Shown in pieces: positions 28,380-40,685 of a DNA stretch of 64,000 nt (position 1 is its first letter; the number at the start of each line of letters is the position of its first letter). Below the pieces are notes generated by a model. That model searched no databases, was not told the origin of the DNA, and worked only from the letters and a program-made list of their open reading frames with translations. The position numbers were made by a program, and so were the translations under genes. Source of the DNA: Diacronema lutheri. Taxonomy: Eukaryota; Haptophyta; Pavlovophyceae; Pavlovales; Pavlovaceae. The stretch covers positions 186,001-250,000 of the forward strand of contig JAGTXO010000039.1 in assembly GCA_019448385.1 (NCBI GenBank), written 5' to 3'.

Positions 28380-30320
28380 ATGGCGGGCGACGACGGCGCG
28401 GCGGTGCAGCACGCGTTCGAGCAGGGGACGGTGTATCGGCAACTGATGCGCCCGACAGTGGACGACGACACCGCCGACGCGGACGACATCGATGACGCGT
28501 GCGACGGCGCCGAGCTTGGCGTCGTGTCTTCGACGGCGCACGCGCCGGCGCGCCCGCGCCGAGCACACGCGGCGACGGACGCCACGCTGCGCAAGGGCGA
28601 CGGCGGCGCGCTCGCGTCCGCTTCGCTCGGCGGACCGGACGAGACGGGTTCGTCGGACTCGGTCACCGACGACTCTGACGGCTCGTCGCACCACCACCAC
28701 GGCGCGCACCACGGCGCGCTCACGCACGGCGGCATCAACATCTTCGACCCGGCGAACCGGCTCTTCTGCGCGGGGTACCTCGCGCAGTACTTTGCGGTCG
28801 GCATCCTCTACGCCGGCCTGCCCGCCACCTGCTACGGCTTCTTCCTCGGCTACCTGTCCGTGCCCGCGCACACGTACTCGACGGTTGTCGTAATGACCTC
28901 GCTCCCGTGGTCGTTCAAACTGTTCTTCGGCGTGCTTAACGACACGGTGCCGATCCGCGGGCAGCGGCGGAAGCCGTACATGCTCCTCGGCTGGGCCTTC
29001 TGCGCTGCCATGCTCCTCGTTCTCGCCATGCAGCCGCTCCCGCAGCCATACTGGTGCATCGGGGACGATGGCAAATACATCACGCGCGCCGAGACGGCGA
29101 CTGGCGCGCGCGTCGCGGCGCAGCCGTGCAACGCGGAGGCGGCCAAGTCGGGCGGGCGCTTTGCGCTGCTGCTCATCCTCGCCGCGACCGGCTACGTCGT
29201 CGCCGACGTCGCCGCCGACGGGCTGACGGTGGAGTACGCGCGCGCCGAGCCGCTTGCGCGACGCGGAGCGACCCAGACAACGGCTTATCTGACGCGCTCG
29301 CTCGGCCAGTCGGCCGCGTCGATCGTGGTGGGCTTTGGGATGAACTCGCACCTGTACAATGGCAGCTTTGAGCGCGGCCTCTCCTTCACGCAGGTGATGG
29401 CGCTCTTCGCCGTACCAGCGCTCTTCATGGTGCCGATCACCGCAGCGCTTGTCGTGGAGCCGCCCGCAAAGTCGCGGCCACGCTCGGCGCGCGAGTACGC
29501 GGGCGCGTGCTGGCAGCTCGTGCGCGGCGGCGCCTTCTTTTCTGTTGTGCTCTTCTCATTCTTCTCGCCTATGGTGGGCAACATCTCGACAACGGCCGGT
29601 GGGCTCGTCAAACGGTATTGGGCGGGCGTGCAGGCCTTGCAGAACCAGCTCTTCTCGCTGCTCGGCCACCTGCTCTTCGCGCTCGGGCTGCTGCTCGTCA
29701 AGCAGCGCTGCTTGCACGTCTCGTGGCGCTGGCTCCTCGCGCTCACCACGCTCGGGCTTAACCTGCTCGACTTGTCCTTTGTGGGCGCCACGACGTTTAA
29801 CATCGTACGCAACCAGTATTTTTATTTGGGCGAGACGGTGCTGTACGAAGTGCCGGCTGCGGCGCAATTCGTGGTCGCCACGTACGTGATCGTCGAGATG
29901 GCCGACGACGGCGTCGAGGGCCTCGTCTACGGCATGCTGACGACAGCGCACAACCTGTCGACACCGATGGCGCGCGCGCTTGGCAACCAGCTGTACCGCC
30001 TCTTCCAGCCATCGCTCAGCGACGCGAGCAATTACATCGAAGACAGCGCGCCGTTTCGTCAGACCGTCTTCGCGTCTTTCCTCGTCTCGTTCGCGTTCGC
30101 GTGCAGCTCTCTCCTCTTCCTCGGGCTGCTGCCCGCGCAGAAGGAGCAGGCGCAGGCGTGGAAGCGCGCGCTCCCCAGGCGCGACACATACGCGCTCGCG
30201 ACGCTGGTGCTGCTCGGCGGCGCGCTCGTGTATTCGCTCTCCGTCAACTTCCTGTCGATGCACCCGGACACCATGTGCCTCAAATTCGCGGGCGGCGATG
30301 GGTGTGAGAAAGGCAGCTGA
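28380..30320 (+). CDS. Folate-biopterin transporter (FBT/BT1) family MFS protein
   Basis: 646 aa from the ATG at 28380; the open frame upstream has only a GTG. An acidic/His-rich cytosolic N-terminus (DDDTADADDIDDACD, SSHHHHGAHH) is followed by about 12 membrane helices. FBT hallmarks: the first-loop motif FKLFFGVLNDTVPIRGQRRK (helix 2-3, Asp and RRK), the start of the membrane part GYLAQYFAVGILYAGLPAT, and AYLTRSLGQSAASIVVGF. FBT carriers in algae, plants and kinetoplastids import folates or pterins; plastid members exist, but no transit peptide is visible here. The second half has VEMADDGVEGLVYGMLTTAH, also typical. Substrate inferred only at family level. Confidence 0.85.
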   Translation: MAGDDGAAVQHAFEQGTVYRQLMRPTVDDDTADADDIDDACDGAELGVVSSTAHAPARPRRAHAATDATLRKGDGGALASASLGGPDETGSSDSVTDDSDGSSHHHHGAHHGALTHGGINIFDPANRLFCAGYLAQYFAVGILYAGLPATCYGFFLGYLSVPAHTYSTVVVMTSLPWSFKLFFGVLNDTVPIRGQRRKPYMLLGWAFCAAMLLVLAMQPLPQPYWCIGDDGKYITRAETATGARVAAQPCNAEAAKSGGRFALLLILAATGYVVADVAADGLTVEYARAEPLARRGATQTTAYLTRSLGQSAASIVVGFGMNSHLYNGSFERGLSFTQVMALFAVPALFMVPITAALVVEPPAKSRPRSAREYAGACWQLVRGGAFFSVVLFSFFSPMVGNISTTAGGLVKRYWAGVQALQNQLFSLLGHLLFALGLLLVKQRCLHVSWRWLLALTTLGLNLLDLSFVGATTFNIVRNQYFYLGETVLYEVPAAAQFVVATYVIVEMADDGVEGLVYGMLTTAHNLSTPMARALGNQLYRLFQPSLSDASNYIEDSAPFRQTVFASFLVSFAFACSSLLFLGLLPAQKEQAQAWKRALPRRDTYALATLVLLGGALVYSLSVNFLSMHPDTMCLKFAGGDGCEKGS

Positions 30321-30329
30321 CAAAGGGAG

Positions 30330-30880
30330 GGGAAGGCAGGCAGGCGAAAACCCTTGGTCGGCCGAGAGGCGGTAGAGGCGCATGGCCTCCGCCCAATCTC
30401 GTGACACGCCCTTGCCATCCGCAAGGCACTTCGCCACATCGTGCTAGACTTCCCGATCAACTTGTCGACGCAGTAGCTCACTCCGACTCCCTGTCCCCGA
30501 TGGGCGGACCAGGCGAGTCGAGGGCCACCTAGTGCTCGGCCTGGCCGAGCGCGGTCTTCGTTTCTTTCCGTCTTCGTTAAGACACCGAATCGCCAAGTAA
30601 GCCCGGCGAATCGTTTCGCCGACCACCAATGGGATGCGCCGACGGGCATCCGCCATGCGTGTCACACGGACATGCAGTCACACTCACACATGCAGCACAG
30701 ACACAATGCCAACACATCGTATCGCGCTCCGGCGTGGTTCTGGTCGGCGGCGAGGCGGTACAGGCGCACGGCCTCCGCCCAACCCTGCGGCACGCCCTGA
30801 CCCGTCGCGGCTGCCCATCAGCCTGGTTCTGGTCGGCGCGGAAGTGAGCGCAGCCTCCGCCGCCATTACTGAGGAGCACA
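30330..30880 (-). pseudogene. Decayed Sel1-repeat sequence
   Basis: On the minus strand two Sel1-like pieces survive in different frames: VPQGWAEAVRLYRLAADQNH (about 30732-30792) and CLADGKGVSRDWAEAMRLYR (about 30370-30430). They are separated by about 300 bp without repeats. They closely resemble the repeats of the Sel1-MYND gene at 51.5-52.3 kb, including QN-H-A and GVxxDWAEA. No start codon or single open frame joins them, so this looks like a degraded relative. The remainder of this 570-bp intergenic stretch holds nothing else I can support. Confidence 0.55.
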
Positions 30881-30892
30881 CGAGTCGGAGGC

Positions 30893-32047
30893 ATGCAGCA
30901 CACGCGCTACGCTCGGGGGCCCGACGGCAAGACGCACGGCTTCCATCCGGGCTGGCGGCAGGAGCGCCGCCTGCTGCGCTCGGTGCATGCCAGCGTGGCC
31001 AACGCGGCGTTGCGCGAGCAGCTGCGGGCGGGCGTGCGCACGCCATTTCCGCCGCCTTTGGCCGCGCCCGATCGCGCCGGGCTCGAGCACGCGCAGCCGC
31101 GCGGCGCGCGCGACCCGTCTGGGCAGGCGGTGGGCGACAACGACGACGACACCGGCGAGATTTTCCTGTTGAACGACAGCGTTGCCACGATGCCCGTCGG
31201 CGGCGCGCCAGCGTACGGCGCGCTGGGCGGTGGTGCGCCCACAGGCGGCAGGCCATCGCCGCCCACAGGCGGCAGGCCGTCGCCGCCACCGGCCAGCGCG
31301 CGCGAGGCCTCATCGGCGCATCTTCCGGCGTTCGCAGTGTCTAAACCGTCCGCCTCCGAGCTGACGGAGCAGCTGCGCGCCATGTGCGGTCTCGTCGCGG
31401 CGCCGAGCACGCCCGCAGGTACGCATGATACAGCCGCGCTGCCGCCGGCGCTCGCCGTGGCTCGCACGTCGCAGGCAACGCAGCGAGCGGACGGCGCGGC
31501 AAAGGGCTGGCTGCCGCTGCGCACGGCGGCCATGGTTGCCGCAGAACCCGCCGCACCGGCGCTTCCCAATCCGCCACGGAGTACAGGCGCTGGCGACTGC
31601 GCGGTAGGCGCGCCGGCGCCCACGGCGTCGGAGATGAGCGAGCGGCTGCGCGCGCTGTGCGGCATCGGTGCATTCAGTTCCGGGCCTGGATCCGCCCGCA
31701 GCGGCGCGCTCTCGCCGGCGCTATCGGCTCCGCCCTCTGGGGGGGCAGCGCCTGCACCGCGCGACACGGCAGCGCCGCGCACCGCGAGCGTAACGGCCGC
31801 GGCGGCCGACACCACGGCGCCGCCGCTCCGCGGCACCGCATGGGCGCACGCGCCGCCTGGCGCGCAGCGCGCCGCCACTGCGCCCCCACTCGCCCCCGCC
31901 CTGCCCGCACGCCCGCAGCAGAGTGCGCAGAACCACGACATGGGCGGCGAGCGCAACGGGGCCAACGGCCAAGGGCCAGCGAGCGACGTGGCGAGCTCGG
32001 CGCATCTGAAGAGCCTGCTCGGCATCGGGCTGGGCGCCGAGCTCTGA
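30893..32047 (+). CDS. Disordered protein with three related short motifs
   Basis: 384 aa from the ATG at 30893. I do not recognise the family. The N-terminus MQHTRYARGPDGKTHGFHPG is distinctive, with RGPDG-x-x-GF the kind of short conserved patch seen in RNA-regulatory scaffolds (inference). Most of the chain is Ala/Pro-rich. Three related helical motifs stand out: SASELTEQLRAMCGL (about residues 155-169), TASEMSERLRALCGI (245-259) and SSAHLKSLLGIG near the C-terminus. Such repeated amphipathic motifs usually bind one folded partner several times. A short repeat PTGGRPSPPTGGRPSPPP sits between them. No membrane segment. Confidence 0.6.
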   Translation: MQHTRYARGPDGKTHGFHPGWRQERRLLRSVHASVANAALREQLRAGVRTPFPPPLAAPDRAGLEHAQPRGARDPSGQAVGDNDDDTGEIFLLNDSVATMPVGGAPAYGALGGGAPTGGRPSPPTGGRPSPPPASAREASSAHLPAFAVSKPSASELTEQLRAMCGLVAAPSTPAGTHDTAALPPALAVARTSQATQRADGAAKGWLPLRTAAMVAAEPAAPALPNPPRSTGAGDCAVGAPAPTASEMSERLRALCGIGAFSSGPGSARSGALSPALSAPPSGGAAPAPRDTAAPRTASVTAAAADTTAPPLRGTAWAHAPPGAQRAATAPPLAPALPARPQQSAQNHDMGGERNGANGQGPASDVASSAHLKSLLGIGLGAEL

Positions 32048-32163
32048 GCCCGCCGCGGCGCGGCGTCGTGCGACATCGGACGGCCAGCCGACACTGACGC
32101 GGCCCCTAAAGCGTTGTGGCACCCCGTGACGCCACACCGACAACGATGGCCGATGGCCGTTGA

Positions 32164-33706
<1,543 letters not shown>

Positions 33707-33750
33707 GGACCAGTAACCGAATAGAGTTAGGAAAGAAGACCGTTTAATCG

Positions 33751-34978
33751 ATGTTCTTCGTTCATGGGCTCGGGGCGATGTGCGCCGGGTTCGTGACGAC
33801 GATGATCACGCCGCCCTGGCCGGGAGTGCCGTTCGAGCTTGCATGCCCACGTGGGACGCAGCAGCATGAGTGCGCGCGGCTCCAGGGCCACATGCCGACG
33901 TGCCATGAGCCCGAGAAGGACACGCAGGAGGTCTTGAATTCCTTCCTCGCCCACTGCAATTGGCCAGGCCAGAGCTGCGCATATGTCGACATTGGTGCGT
34001 CATGCCGCCCCATCAAAAACGACGCGCCGTCCGCCCCCGTCGGTGACCATCCAGCCCGTCGCGCGCGCGTGCACAGGCTGCAACATTGGCTACTTCGCCA
34101 TGCACGCGGCGATGCTCGGCGCCAGCGTCCGGTGCTACGAGCCCACGCCCTTCTTTACGATGGCGATCCGCGAGTCGCTGCGGTTGGCGCCCAGCGAGGT
34201 TGCCGGCCGCGTCGTGGTTGAGAACGTTGCGGTGGTGCCGTCTGCAGAGCGGGCGCCGCCGTCGCTCAATTTTTCGTACGCTTACTCCGCGTGCCATATT
34301 GGGAGGCGAGCGATCCGGCAGCACGTCGCCCGCTACGGGCACTGGACCACGCCCACGCTCGCCATGAGCAAGCTGGTTGTGTCGAAGTCGCCGATCACGC
34401 TGCTCAAGGTAGACATCGACCACAACGAGGGCGAGCTGCTCCATCATGTCATCGACTTGCTTGCCTCTGGCGAGGCGCACATTGACACGATCTTGGTCGA
34501 GCTGGGCGACAATCGCGCAAGCCGCGCGGGCTGTGCACCGAGCCACGCAACGTGCAAGCAGGCGTCCACACTGCGTGGAGGCAGCTTGCGCGACGTATGG
34601 CGGCTGCAACACGAGCTCAACTACACCGCGTACCGCGTCAACATCCACACGGCGCGCGAGATCTTTGGCTGGCGCGGCGACAATCTCAACCTCAATCACA
34701 TGGCGCCCGCACATCCCGGGCTCAAGCCTCTCTTCGGCGTGCGCATGATGCGCAAGCTCGAGCTGCTGAAGCGCTCGCTGCCGCTCGAGCAGTACGCCAC
34801 GGGCGAGCTTTTCGCGTGGGGCCAGAGCTTTCTCTTCACACGGCAGCAGTTATTGGAGCGGGCGCGGCACCACAGCATCGACGTGGCCTTCGTCGGCTTG
34901 ATTGCATCGCGCGAACCGCTCAACGCCGGCATGGAAGAGGCCGTCCTGCCCCGCGCCGACGTTGAGGTGCAGGCCTGA
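33751..34978 (+). CDS. FkbM-type SAM-dependent methyltransferase, secretory pathway (2 exons)
   Basis: Exons 33751-33994 and 34077-34978 (82-nt intron, phase 1) give 381 aa. Splicing builds the motif I sequence YVDIGCNIGYFAMHAAMLGA; neither frame alone contains it. Further family features: VRCYEPTPFF (acidic end of strand 2) and ITLLKVDIDHNEGELLHHV (the KVDI-x-x-x-E-G block of the FkbM/Methyltransf_21 family). The N-terminus is hydrophobic (MFFVHGLGAMCAGFVTTMI), suggesting a signal peptide or anchor, and the chain has Cys pairs (GCAPSHATC). FkbM enzymes O-methylate sugars or small molecules; Golgi glycan methylation is a reasonable inference. It follows TTLL1 by 44 bp in the same orientation. 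Confidence 0.82.
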
Positions 34979-34992
34979 CTGATGCCGAGCAT

Positions 34993-37900
34993 TTAGCGCA
35001 GGGCCAGCGCGTCGAGGTACGCGAGCGCGGCGCGTAGTTCGTTCGCCGCCGGCAGCTGCGCGGTGTGCGCACTGGCCGCCGCAGCCGCCTCGCTGCGCTT
35101 GCGCTCCTCGTGCCGATCGGCCGCTGGTGCCCGCCGTGCGCCAAACGCGATCGACGGCGGCTCGGCCGCCGTCGATCTCGCGGAGGCCGGCAGCGCGACG
35201 CGCAGCTCGGCGTGGCGCCATGCGCTCGTCAACGCCTCATCATCGTCCGAGCGTGCGGACGGCTGGTCCTCGCCAGCGGCGGCACGCCTCCGCTCCGTGA
35301 CGCCACCGCCGCGGCCGGCCGGCGCGGGTCCGTGCAGCGCGCCGCCATGCCCGTTGCGCCCGCGCGCGCTGAGCGCGCGCGGAGACGCGGTGAGCGACGA
35401 GCCGGCGCCGTTGGACGCGGGGCTGTGCGCTCGCTCGCTCCGGCCACGCTCGTCGCGCGCGCGGCCGGCCGCGCCGCTGCCGTTGCCGCCGTGTGCGCCA
35501 GCGTGCGCTTCAACGGGATTGTGCGCCGACACCGACGCCACGTCGCGCTCTTCGAGCTCGCCCTCGCCCTCGCTCTCGCCCTCGCCCTCGCCCGAGGACA
35601 GAGACGCGTCGCCGCGCGTGGCGCGCAGGTACCCAAGCCTCGCGCGACGGTCGCGTGCGGGTGGGCGCGCGCGCGCGTGCTCGGCGCCGCCGCGCGAGGC
35701 GGCGGCGAGGAGCGCCGACCGCTCCTCGCGTATCGCGTGCAGCTGCGCGTCCTTTTTGCGCAGCTTGCTCTCCAAGTATTCAAACTTGAGACGATCGCCC
35801 TCTGCCGCGTCCGCCTGCGCGCGCACGCGCACGCGCGCGTCGGTGGGGCAGCGGCAGGCCGCAGGCGGCGTCAAGTGGCGCGCGAGGGTGGCGCGCGCGG
35901 GGCTCTCCACGGCGTCACAGCCGTGCGACGCGCGCGAGGGCGGGAATCGCCCCGCCGATGCGCTGCGCATTCCGCGTCAAACGCTCGCGTCGAACGCGTG
36001 CATGGGCGCTCGCGCGCACCCTCGCCCTCGCCAGCTCGCGCTCGACGGACCGGCGAGCCGCGACGCTCTTGGCCAGCTCGCGCTGGACGGCGGACAGCTG
36101 CGCGCGCAAGGGCGCCACCTCCGCGTTGCGCACGCGCGAGTCCGCGTCGGCGCGCGCGGCGGCGGCGGCGACCGCGGCGGCCTCGGTCGTGCGTCGCGAC
36201 TCTTCCTGCGAGCTCTCCAGAGCCGCCTGGTAGCCAGCCTCGAGGCCAGCGCACGTGCGCTCGAGCTCGCGCAGTCTCGGCACGAGCTCGGCACGAGCAG
36301 CCTCGGCCGCCGCGGCCGCGCGCTCGTCCGCGCCCCGCTCCGCCGCCTCGACCGCGTCTGCGGCGGCCGCGCGCGCAGCGGCAAGCGCCGCCTGCTCCGC
36401 GTCGAGCGCCCTGGAGAGCGCAGCCACCTTGTCGCTCCCATCGCTCTCAGCATGGAGTCTGCGCGATTCTGCAGCGGCGCGCATTCGCGCCTCCGACTGA
36501 AGCGGTGCGCCAGAGGGCGGCGGACGGCGGACGGCGGGAGGGCGGGAGGGGCGGGAGGGCGAAGGGCGGGAGGGGCGGCAGGGCGAAGGGCGGGAGGGCG
36601 ACGGAGGGCGCAGGGGCCACACGTCAGAGCGAGGCGCGTGCGCACGTCGCGTGTGCGCGTGGTCTCCGCGATCGAGCCGCGCGGGGGACGCGCGCGGCGC
36701 GGCGCTTGCGCGCGCGCACGTCGGCCAAGGCGATCAAGCACGCCACCTCGTACGCCCTCCCGTCGTCGCCCTCGCGCAGCGCGCCGAGCGCGGCGGCAAG
36801 GCGCGCGCCCGCCACGGCTCTGTGCTCGTTCGCTGCATGCAGGCTGTGCACCAGCGCCGCGTTTTCCGCCTCCAGCCGATGGAGCTCGGCGCGAACGTGC
36901 GGAAGCGGGGCGGCCGGCTCGGCGTCGGCATCTGCGCCGCCCGTGTGCACCTGCCCATCCGCGCCAGCGAGCGCGCGCGCCGGCCCCACGTGCCCGCTCG
37001 CCACGGCGTGCCGCGGCGCGAGTGCGCGCAGCGTGCCCAGCCGGCGGACCGCAAAGGCGAGACGGTCGGAGATTTCGCACAAGCGCGCGTCCGCCGCGCG
37101 CTGCGCGCGCTCGTGCGCGCGCGACGCGGCGTCGAGCTGCGCGCCGGCGGCGCGCACGAGCTGCGCGATCGTCGTAGCCGCGTCCGCGCCGCCACGGGCG
37201 CCGGCGAGCGCGCGCTGCAGCTGCGCGCTCTCCGCGTGCGCGAGCCGAAGCGCCGTCCGCTCGAGCGCGCTCTCATGGCGCGCGCGCGCAGCGTCGTTCG
37301 ACGCCGCGGCGGCGGCGGCGCGCGCGGCGCGCGCGTCGGCTTCGCGCGCGCGGATCGTGGCGGCGAGTGCATGCATATCTGCACGCGCGCGCAGCTCGGC
37401 CGATTTGGCCTGGACGAGGGTCTTGAAGAGGCGTTGGCGCCACAGTCGGAGCAGCGTGAGTGGCGGCGCAGCTTCGTTGTCGCCCGCAGCGCCGTTGGCA
37501 GCCGTTTCGGCTGCATGCGCCACGGAAGGCAGCGCATTATTCTCATCGGCTGATCGTGGGTAAAGGTGCTCCTCCATTGTTTCGAGCAGCTCGGTGGTCG
37601 CTTCGAGCCGGAGCTGCAGCAGAGACGCGAGGGACGCGCCCGACGCTCCGCCCGCGGCGCCGTCGTCCGCGCCCTTTCCCGCCTCGTCAGCGCATGAGGC
37701 CATGGCGTCGGTGGCGTCGGTGGCGCCCGGCCCCCGCGCGCGCGCGCCACATGCGGACGCGGCGCTCTCACCGCGCAATGCGGCGGTCGGCGCGGCGGGC
37801 GCGCGCGACACGGGCACGCCCGCCGGCCCGAACGCGCTCGCGCTCGCGCCTGCTCGTGCCGAGGATGGCGGCGCGGGAGTGGCGCGCGGCAGACCGCCGG

Positions 37901-39460
37901 ATGTAACGGATGTAACGGATGTAACGGCGCAAGACGCAGACGCGGCTCCGATGTAACGGCGCAAGTTGGTCGTGGCCGAGCGCTCGGCGGCGAGGTCGGC
38001 GCGCGCATCGGCGAGCGCACGCTCGGCATGCGCGCGCAAGCGCGTCGCCTCGGCCGCCGCCGTGCGCGCCTCGTTCGCCTCGGCGCGCAGCGCGGCCTCT
38101 GTCGCAGCCGCCGCCGCGCGTTCGCGCGCGAGCTGCGCGGCGGCGGCCGCCGCGCGCTCGGTGGCGAGCGTGGATGCGCGCGCGAGCTCGTCGCGCAGGC
38201 TGGCGATCGTCTCGCGGTCCGCGCGCGCGGACGCCGCCGCCTCCACCACCGCCGCCTCGGCGCGCGCGCGCTCGGCGCGCGCGGCCGCCGCCGCCTCCGC
38301 CACCGCCGCCTCGGCGCGCGCGGCGGCCGCGGCGGCGCGCGCGCCGTCAGCCGCGCCATCCGGCGTGGGTGGCGCGCGCATCGCCGGACTCGTGTACGAC
38401 GGATGAGCCGCGCCGCCGGCCGCGCTTGGCGAAGAGTCCGGTGCATCGCACCGGACCCAACCCACGCCGGCAGCGGGCGCCGCGCCGGGCAGCGGCTGCG
38501 CCTGCCGGGCTGAGTTTGGCGACGCGCCTGCTGGCGGCGCGGCGGGCTCGAAGCCACGCGCGCCACCCGCGCCGGCGGGCGCGGCCGCGTGTCGGTCAGA
38601 GTATCGACAGGGGCCAGCGGCCAAGTGATGCGCCGGCGAGCGCGCGGCGGGCGCGCCGCCGGCGGGCGGGAGCGGCTGTCCATCGAGCTCGCGGAGCTGC
38701 GGCAGAAGGTTCGCGATCTGCGCGCGCACGTGGCCCGCGGCCGAGTCGAGCGGGCAGCCGGCGAGCGCAAGCGCGCTGAGGGAGGGAAGCGAGCGAAGGG
38801 GGGCAAGCGCCGCGACGTCCGAGAGGAAGTTTCCGGAAAGGTCGAGCGCGCGCAGGCGCGCGAGCGACGCGTTGTCAAAGTCGGAGAGGTCGGAGCTGCG
38901 CGCGACGGGCGGAAGGTGACGCGGCGCAATGCCGAGCGTGAGCGCGCGCGGTGCGTGCGTGGTCGTCATGAGCCGCAGAAGAGCTTGTGGCCCAACCTTT
39001 GATGCGCTGTACGCTGCGGCGCGATGCCCGCAGTAAAGCTTGGGCGCACGGCGCACGCGAGGAGCAGCCGACACGCGCCGCGCGCGCCTTCTCGCGCGCG
39101 CACACATGCCCGCGCGGCGCACGCGTTGCGGCTGCGGCGCGCACATTTGGTTGCTCGCGAGGTTCAAAGTCTCGAGCGCGCCGAGCGAGCGAACGCCGGC
39201 GAGCGACCCGAGCCCGACGCGGTTGTGCGAGAGGTCGAGTCTGCGCAGGCCTGGCAGCGTCTCGAGATTCTCAATGTGCGAGATCACTGCGGAACGCCGC
39301 GCGCAGGGGGTCTGTCGGCCGCGGGCAGGCGCGCGCCGCGCCGCGCGCAGCGCGCAGCTTGCGCGCGCGCACGGTTGTGCGAGAGGTTGAGCGCGTGCAG
39401 CGACGCAAAGCCGGAAGAGACTTCGTCAATGAGCTCGCGCGTGATCCGATAGATCGGCAT
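34993..39460 (-). CDS. Leucine-rich-repeat and coiled-coil protein (5 exons)
   Basis: Exons 39460-39373, 39286-39145, 39006-36720, 36496-36020 and 35814-34993 give 1271 aa, all joints in frame. Splicing restores canonical LRRs: LNLSHN + LISHIENLETLPGL, then LDLSHNRV and LNLASNQ + I, later LRALDLSGNFLSDVAALAPL and an LRR cap. Downstream is an Ala/Ser linker and several hundred residues of coiled coil (for example LRDELARASTLATERAAAAA, RDAVERELARAR-type helices, LKFEYLESKLRKKDAQLHAI), then a disordered tail. LRR plus long coiled coil is the layout of centriolar/ciliary proteins such as centriolin or LRRCC1; that role is inference. Introns 39372-39287, 39144-39007, 36719-36497 and 36019-35815 all start GTGCGC. 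The divergent neighbour is a dynein light chain. Confidence 0.72.
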
Positions 39461-39609
39461 CGAGCGCCCTGCTCGGAGCCCCGCACGGCGCGCGTGCCGA
39501 CCGGCGCGAGCTTCGCGCCCACCTTCAAACCTTGCGACGGTTAACCCAAAGCCTTTTTGAAAAAGAGCGGCGTTTCGCCGGCAAGGGCAGCTGGGCTCCC
39601 TGTGGCGAC

Positions 39610-39912
39610 ATGTCGACGGAGATCGAGGAGACGGTGAAGAGGCTGACGTCGTTCAAAGGGGTGAAGGGGCTCTTCGTGATCAACCAGGACGGCATCCCGA
39701 TTCGGTACACCTTCGAGCCCGAGCTCGTCACGCATTACGCCGCGCTCGTGCACCAGCTCGTGAATCAAACGCGCGCGATCGTGCGCGAGCTCGACTCGAC
39801 CGACGACCTGGTCACTCTGCGCGTGCGCTCGAAAAACCACGAGCTGATCATCGCGCCGGAGAAAGAGTACTGCATGTGCGTCGTCCACATACCCGACGTC
39901 ACGCACGACTGA
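39610..39912 (+). CDS. DYNLRB: Dynein light chain roadblock (LC7)
   Basis: 100 aa, single exon, ATG at 39610; the length equals that of roadblock proteins. It covers the whole Robl/LC7 fold: EETVKRLTSFKGVKGLFVIN, DGIPIRYTFEPELVTHYAAL, HQLVNQTRAIVRELDSTDDL, VTLRVRSKNHELIIAPEKEY and MCVVHIP. It binds dynein intermediate chains in cytoplasmic, IFT and outer-arm dyneins. The 5' flank has the near-palindrome CTTTTTGAAAAAG (39553-39565). Shares a 149-bp divergent promoter with the LRR/coiled-coil gene. Confidence 0.95.
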   Translation: MSTEIEETVKRLTSFKGVKGLFVINQDGIPIRYTFEPELVTHYAALVHQLVNQTRAIVRELDSTDDLVTLRVRSKNHELIIAPEKEYCMCVVHIPDVTHD

Positions 39913-40685
39913 CGCGCGCGGCTCGCGCCGTCGGACGGGCGCGCAGGGCGCTCGGCCTCCGTTAGGAGGGCGGACTGTGGGCGCTGCAGGGCCAGCGAGC
40001 AGGCAGCGATGAGGCGCGCGGCGCACGGCGCGGCGCGGATGCCGGCGCCTGCGCTTTAATTTGCGCGCGCGCGCTACGGCTGCTCGCGGCGTACGCCGGC
40101 GGTCGTCGGCTGTTGATCGGCCGTCGATCGCTCGATCGCCGCGCGGGCGGCGGGCTCGCACCGGCGCACCTACGCGAGGCAGCGCGCCAGGCATACGCGC
40201 ACGTGAGGCGCGCCGTTGCTCGCAGCGGGGAGCCGCGCCCCCTACGATCTGGGCGAACAGGTCCTCGATTCGGCGTATCGAAGACTCAAGTGTTCCTGTC
40301 TCAGTCTCACTTGGGCACGTCGCGAGGGAGCAAGTCTAAGGTCTGATGACCCGCTGACGACCTCTGCAGGCCATTCCCAAGCACGGAGGAAGCAGGCGGC
40401 AGAGCAACTCCTCTGCGGGCTGCAGTTGTGAGAGGTGCCGGCGCCCCTCGTCGCCTGCGCCGCGCTCGGCCCAGACGTGGCTGGCACGAGGCGCATCGCT
40501 GTGTTGCCTGCGGGCCGCGCTCTGCTTCCGCCGCCCGAGCGGCGCCCGGCCGGACGGGAAGATGGGCAGTTCAGTTGCAATTGTCAGCTTGCTGTGCGAC
40601 TGGACGTTCGCCGGGCGTATTCACAACGCCGCGCGCGTCTCACCATAACGTGCGCGCGCGTCCCGCCTTGCCGCCACGCCTGACG
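39913..40685. other. Intergenic region, nothing recognised
   Basis: About 770 bp between the roadblock gene and a convergent small gene. Frames present lack domains and start codons in sensible positions, and no tRNA-like cloverleaf or B-box was seen. The GC content and codon-like bias fall between 40240 and 40440. It may hold 3' UTRs or an unrecognised noncoding RNA. Confidence 0.4.

Noticed and set aside
39913-40685. tRNA or snRNA gene
   Set aside because: No A/B box pair, cloverleaf or Sm-site-like arrangement could be seen.
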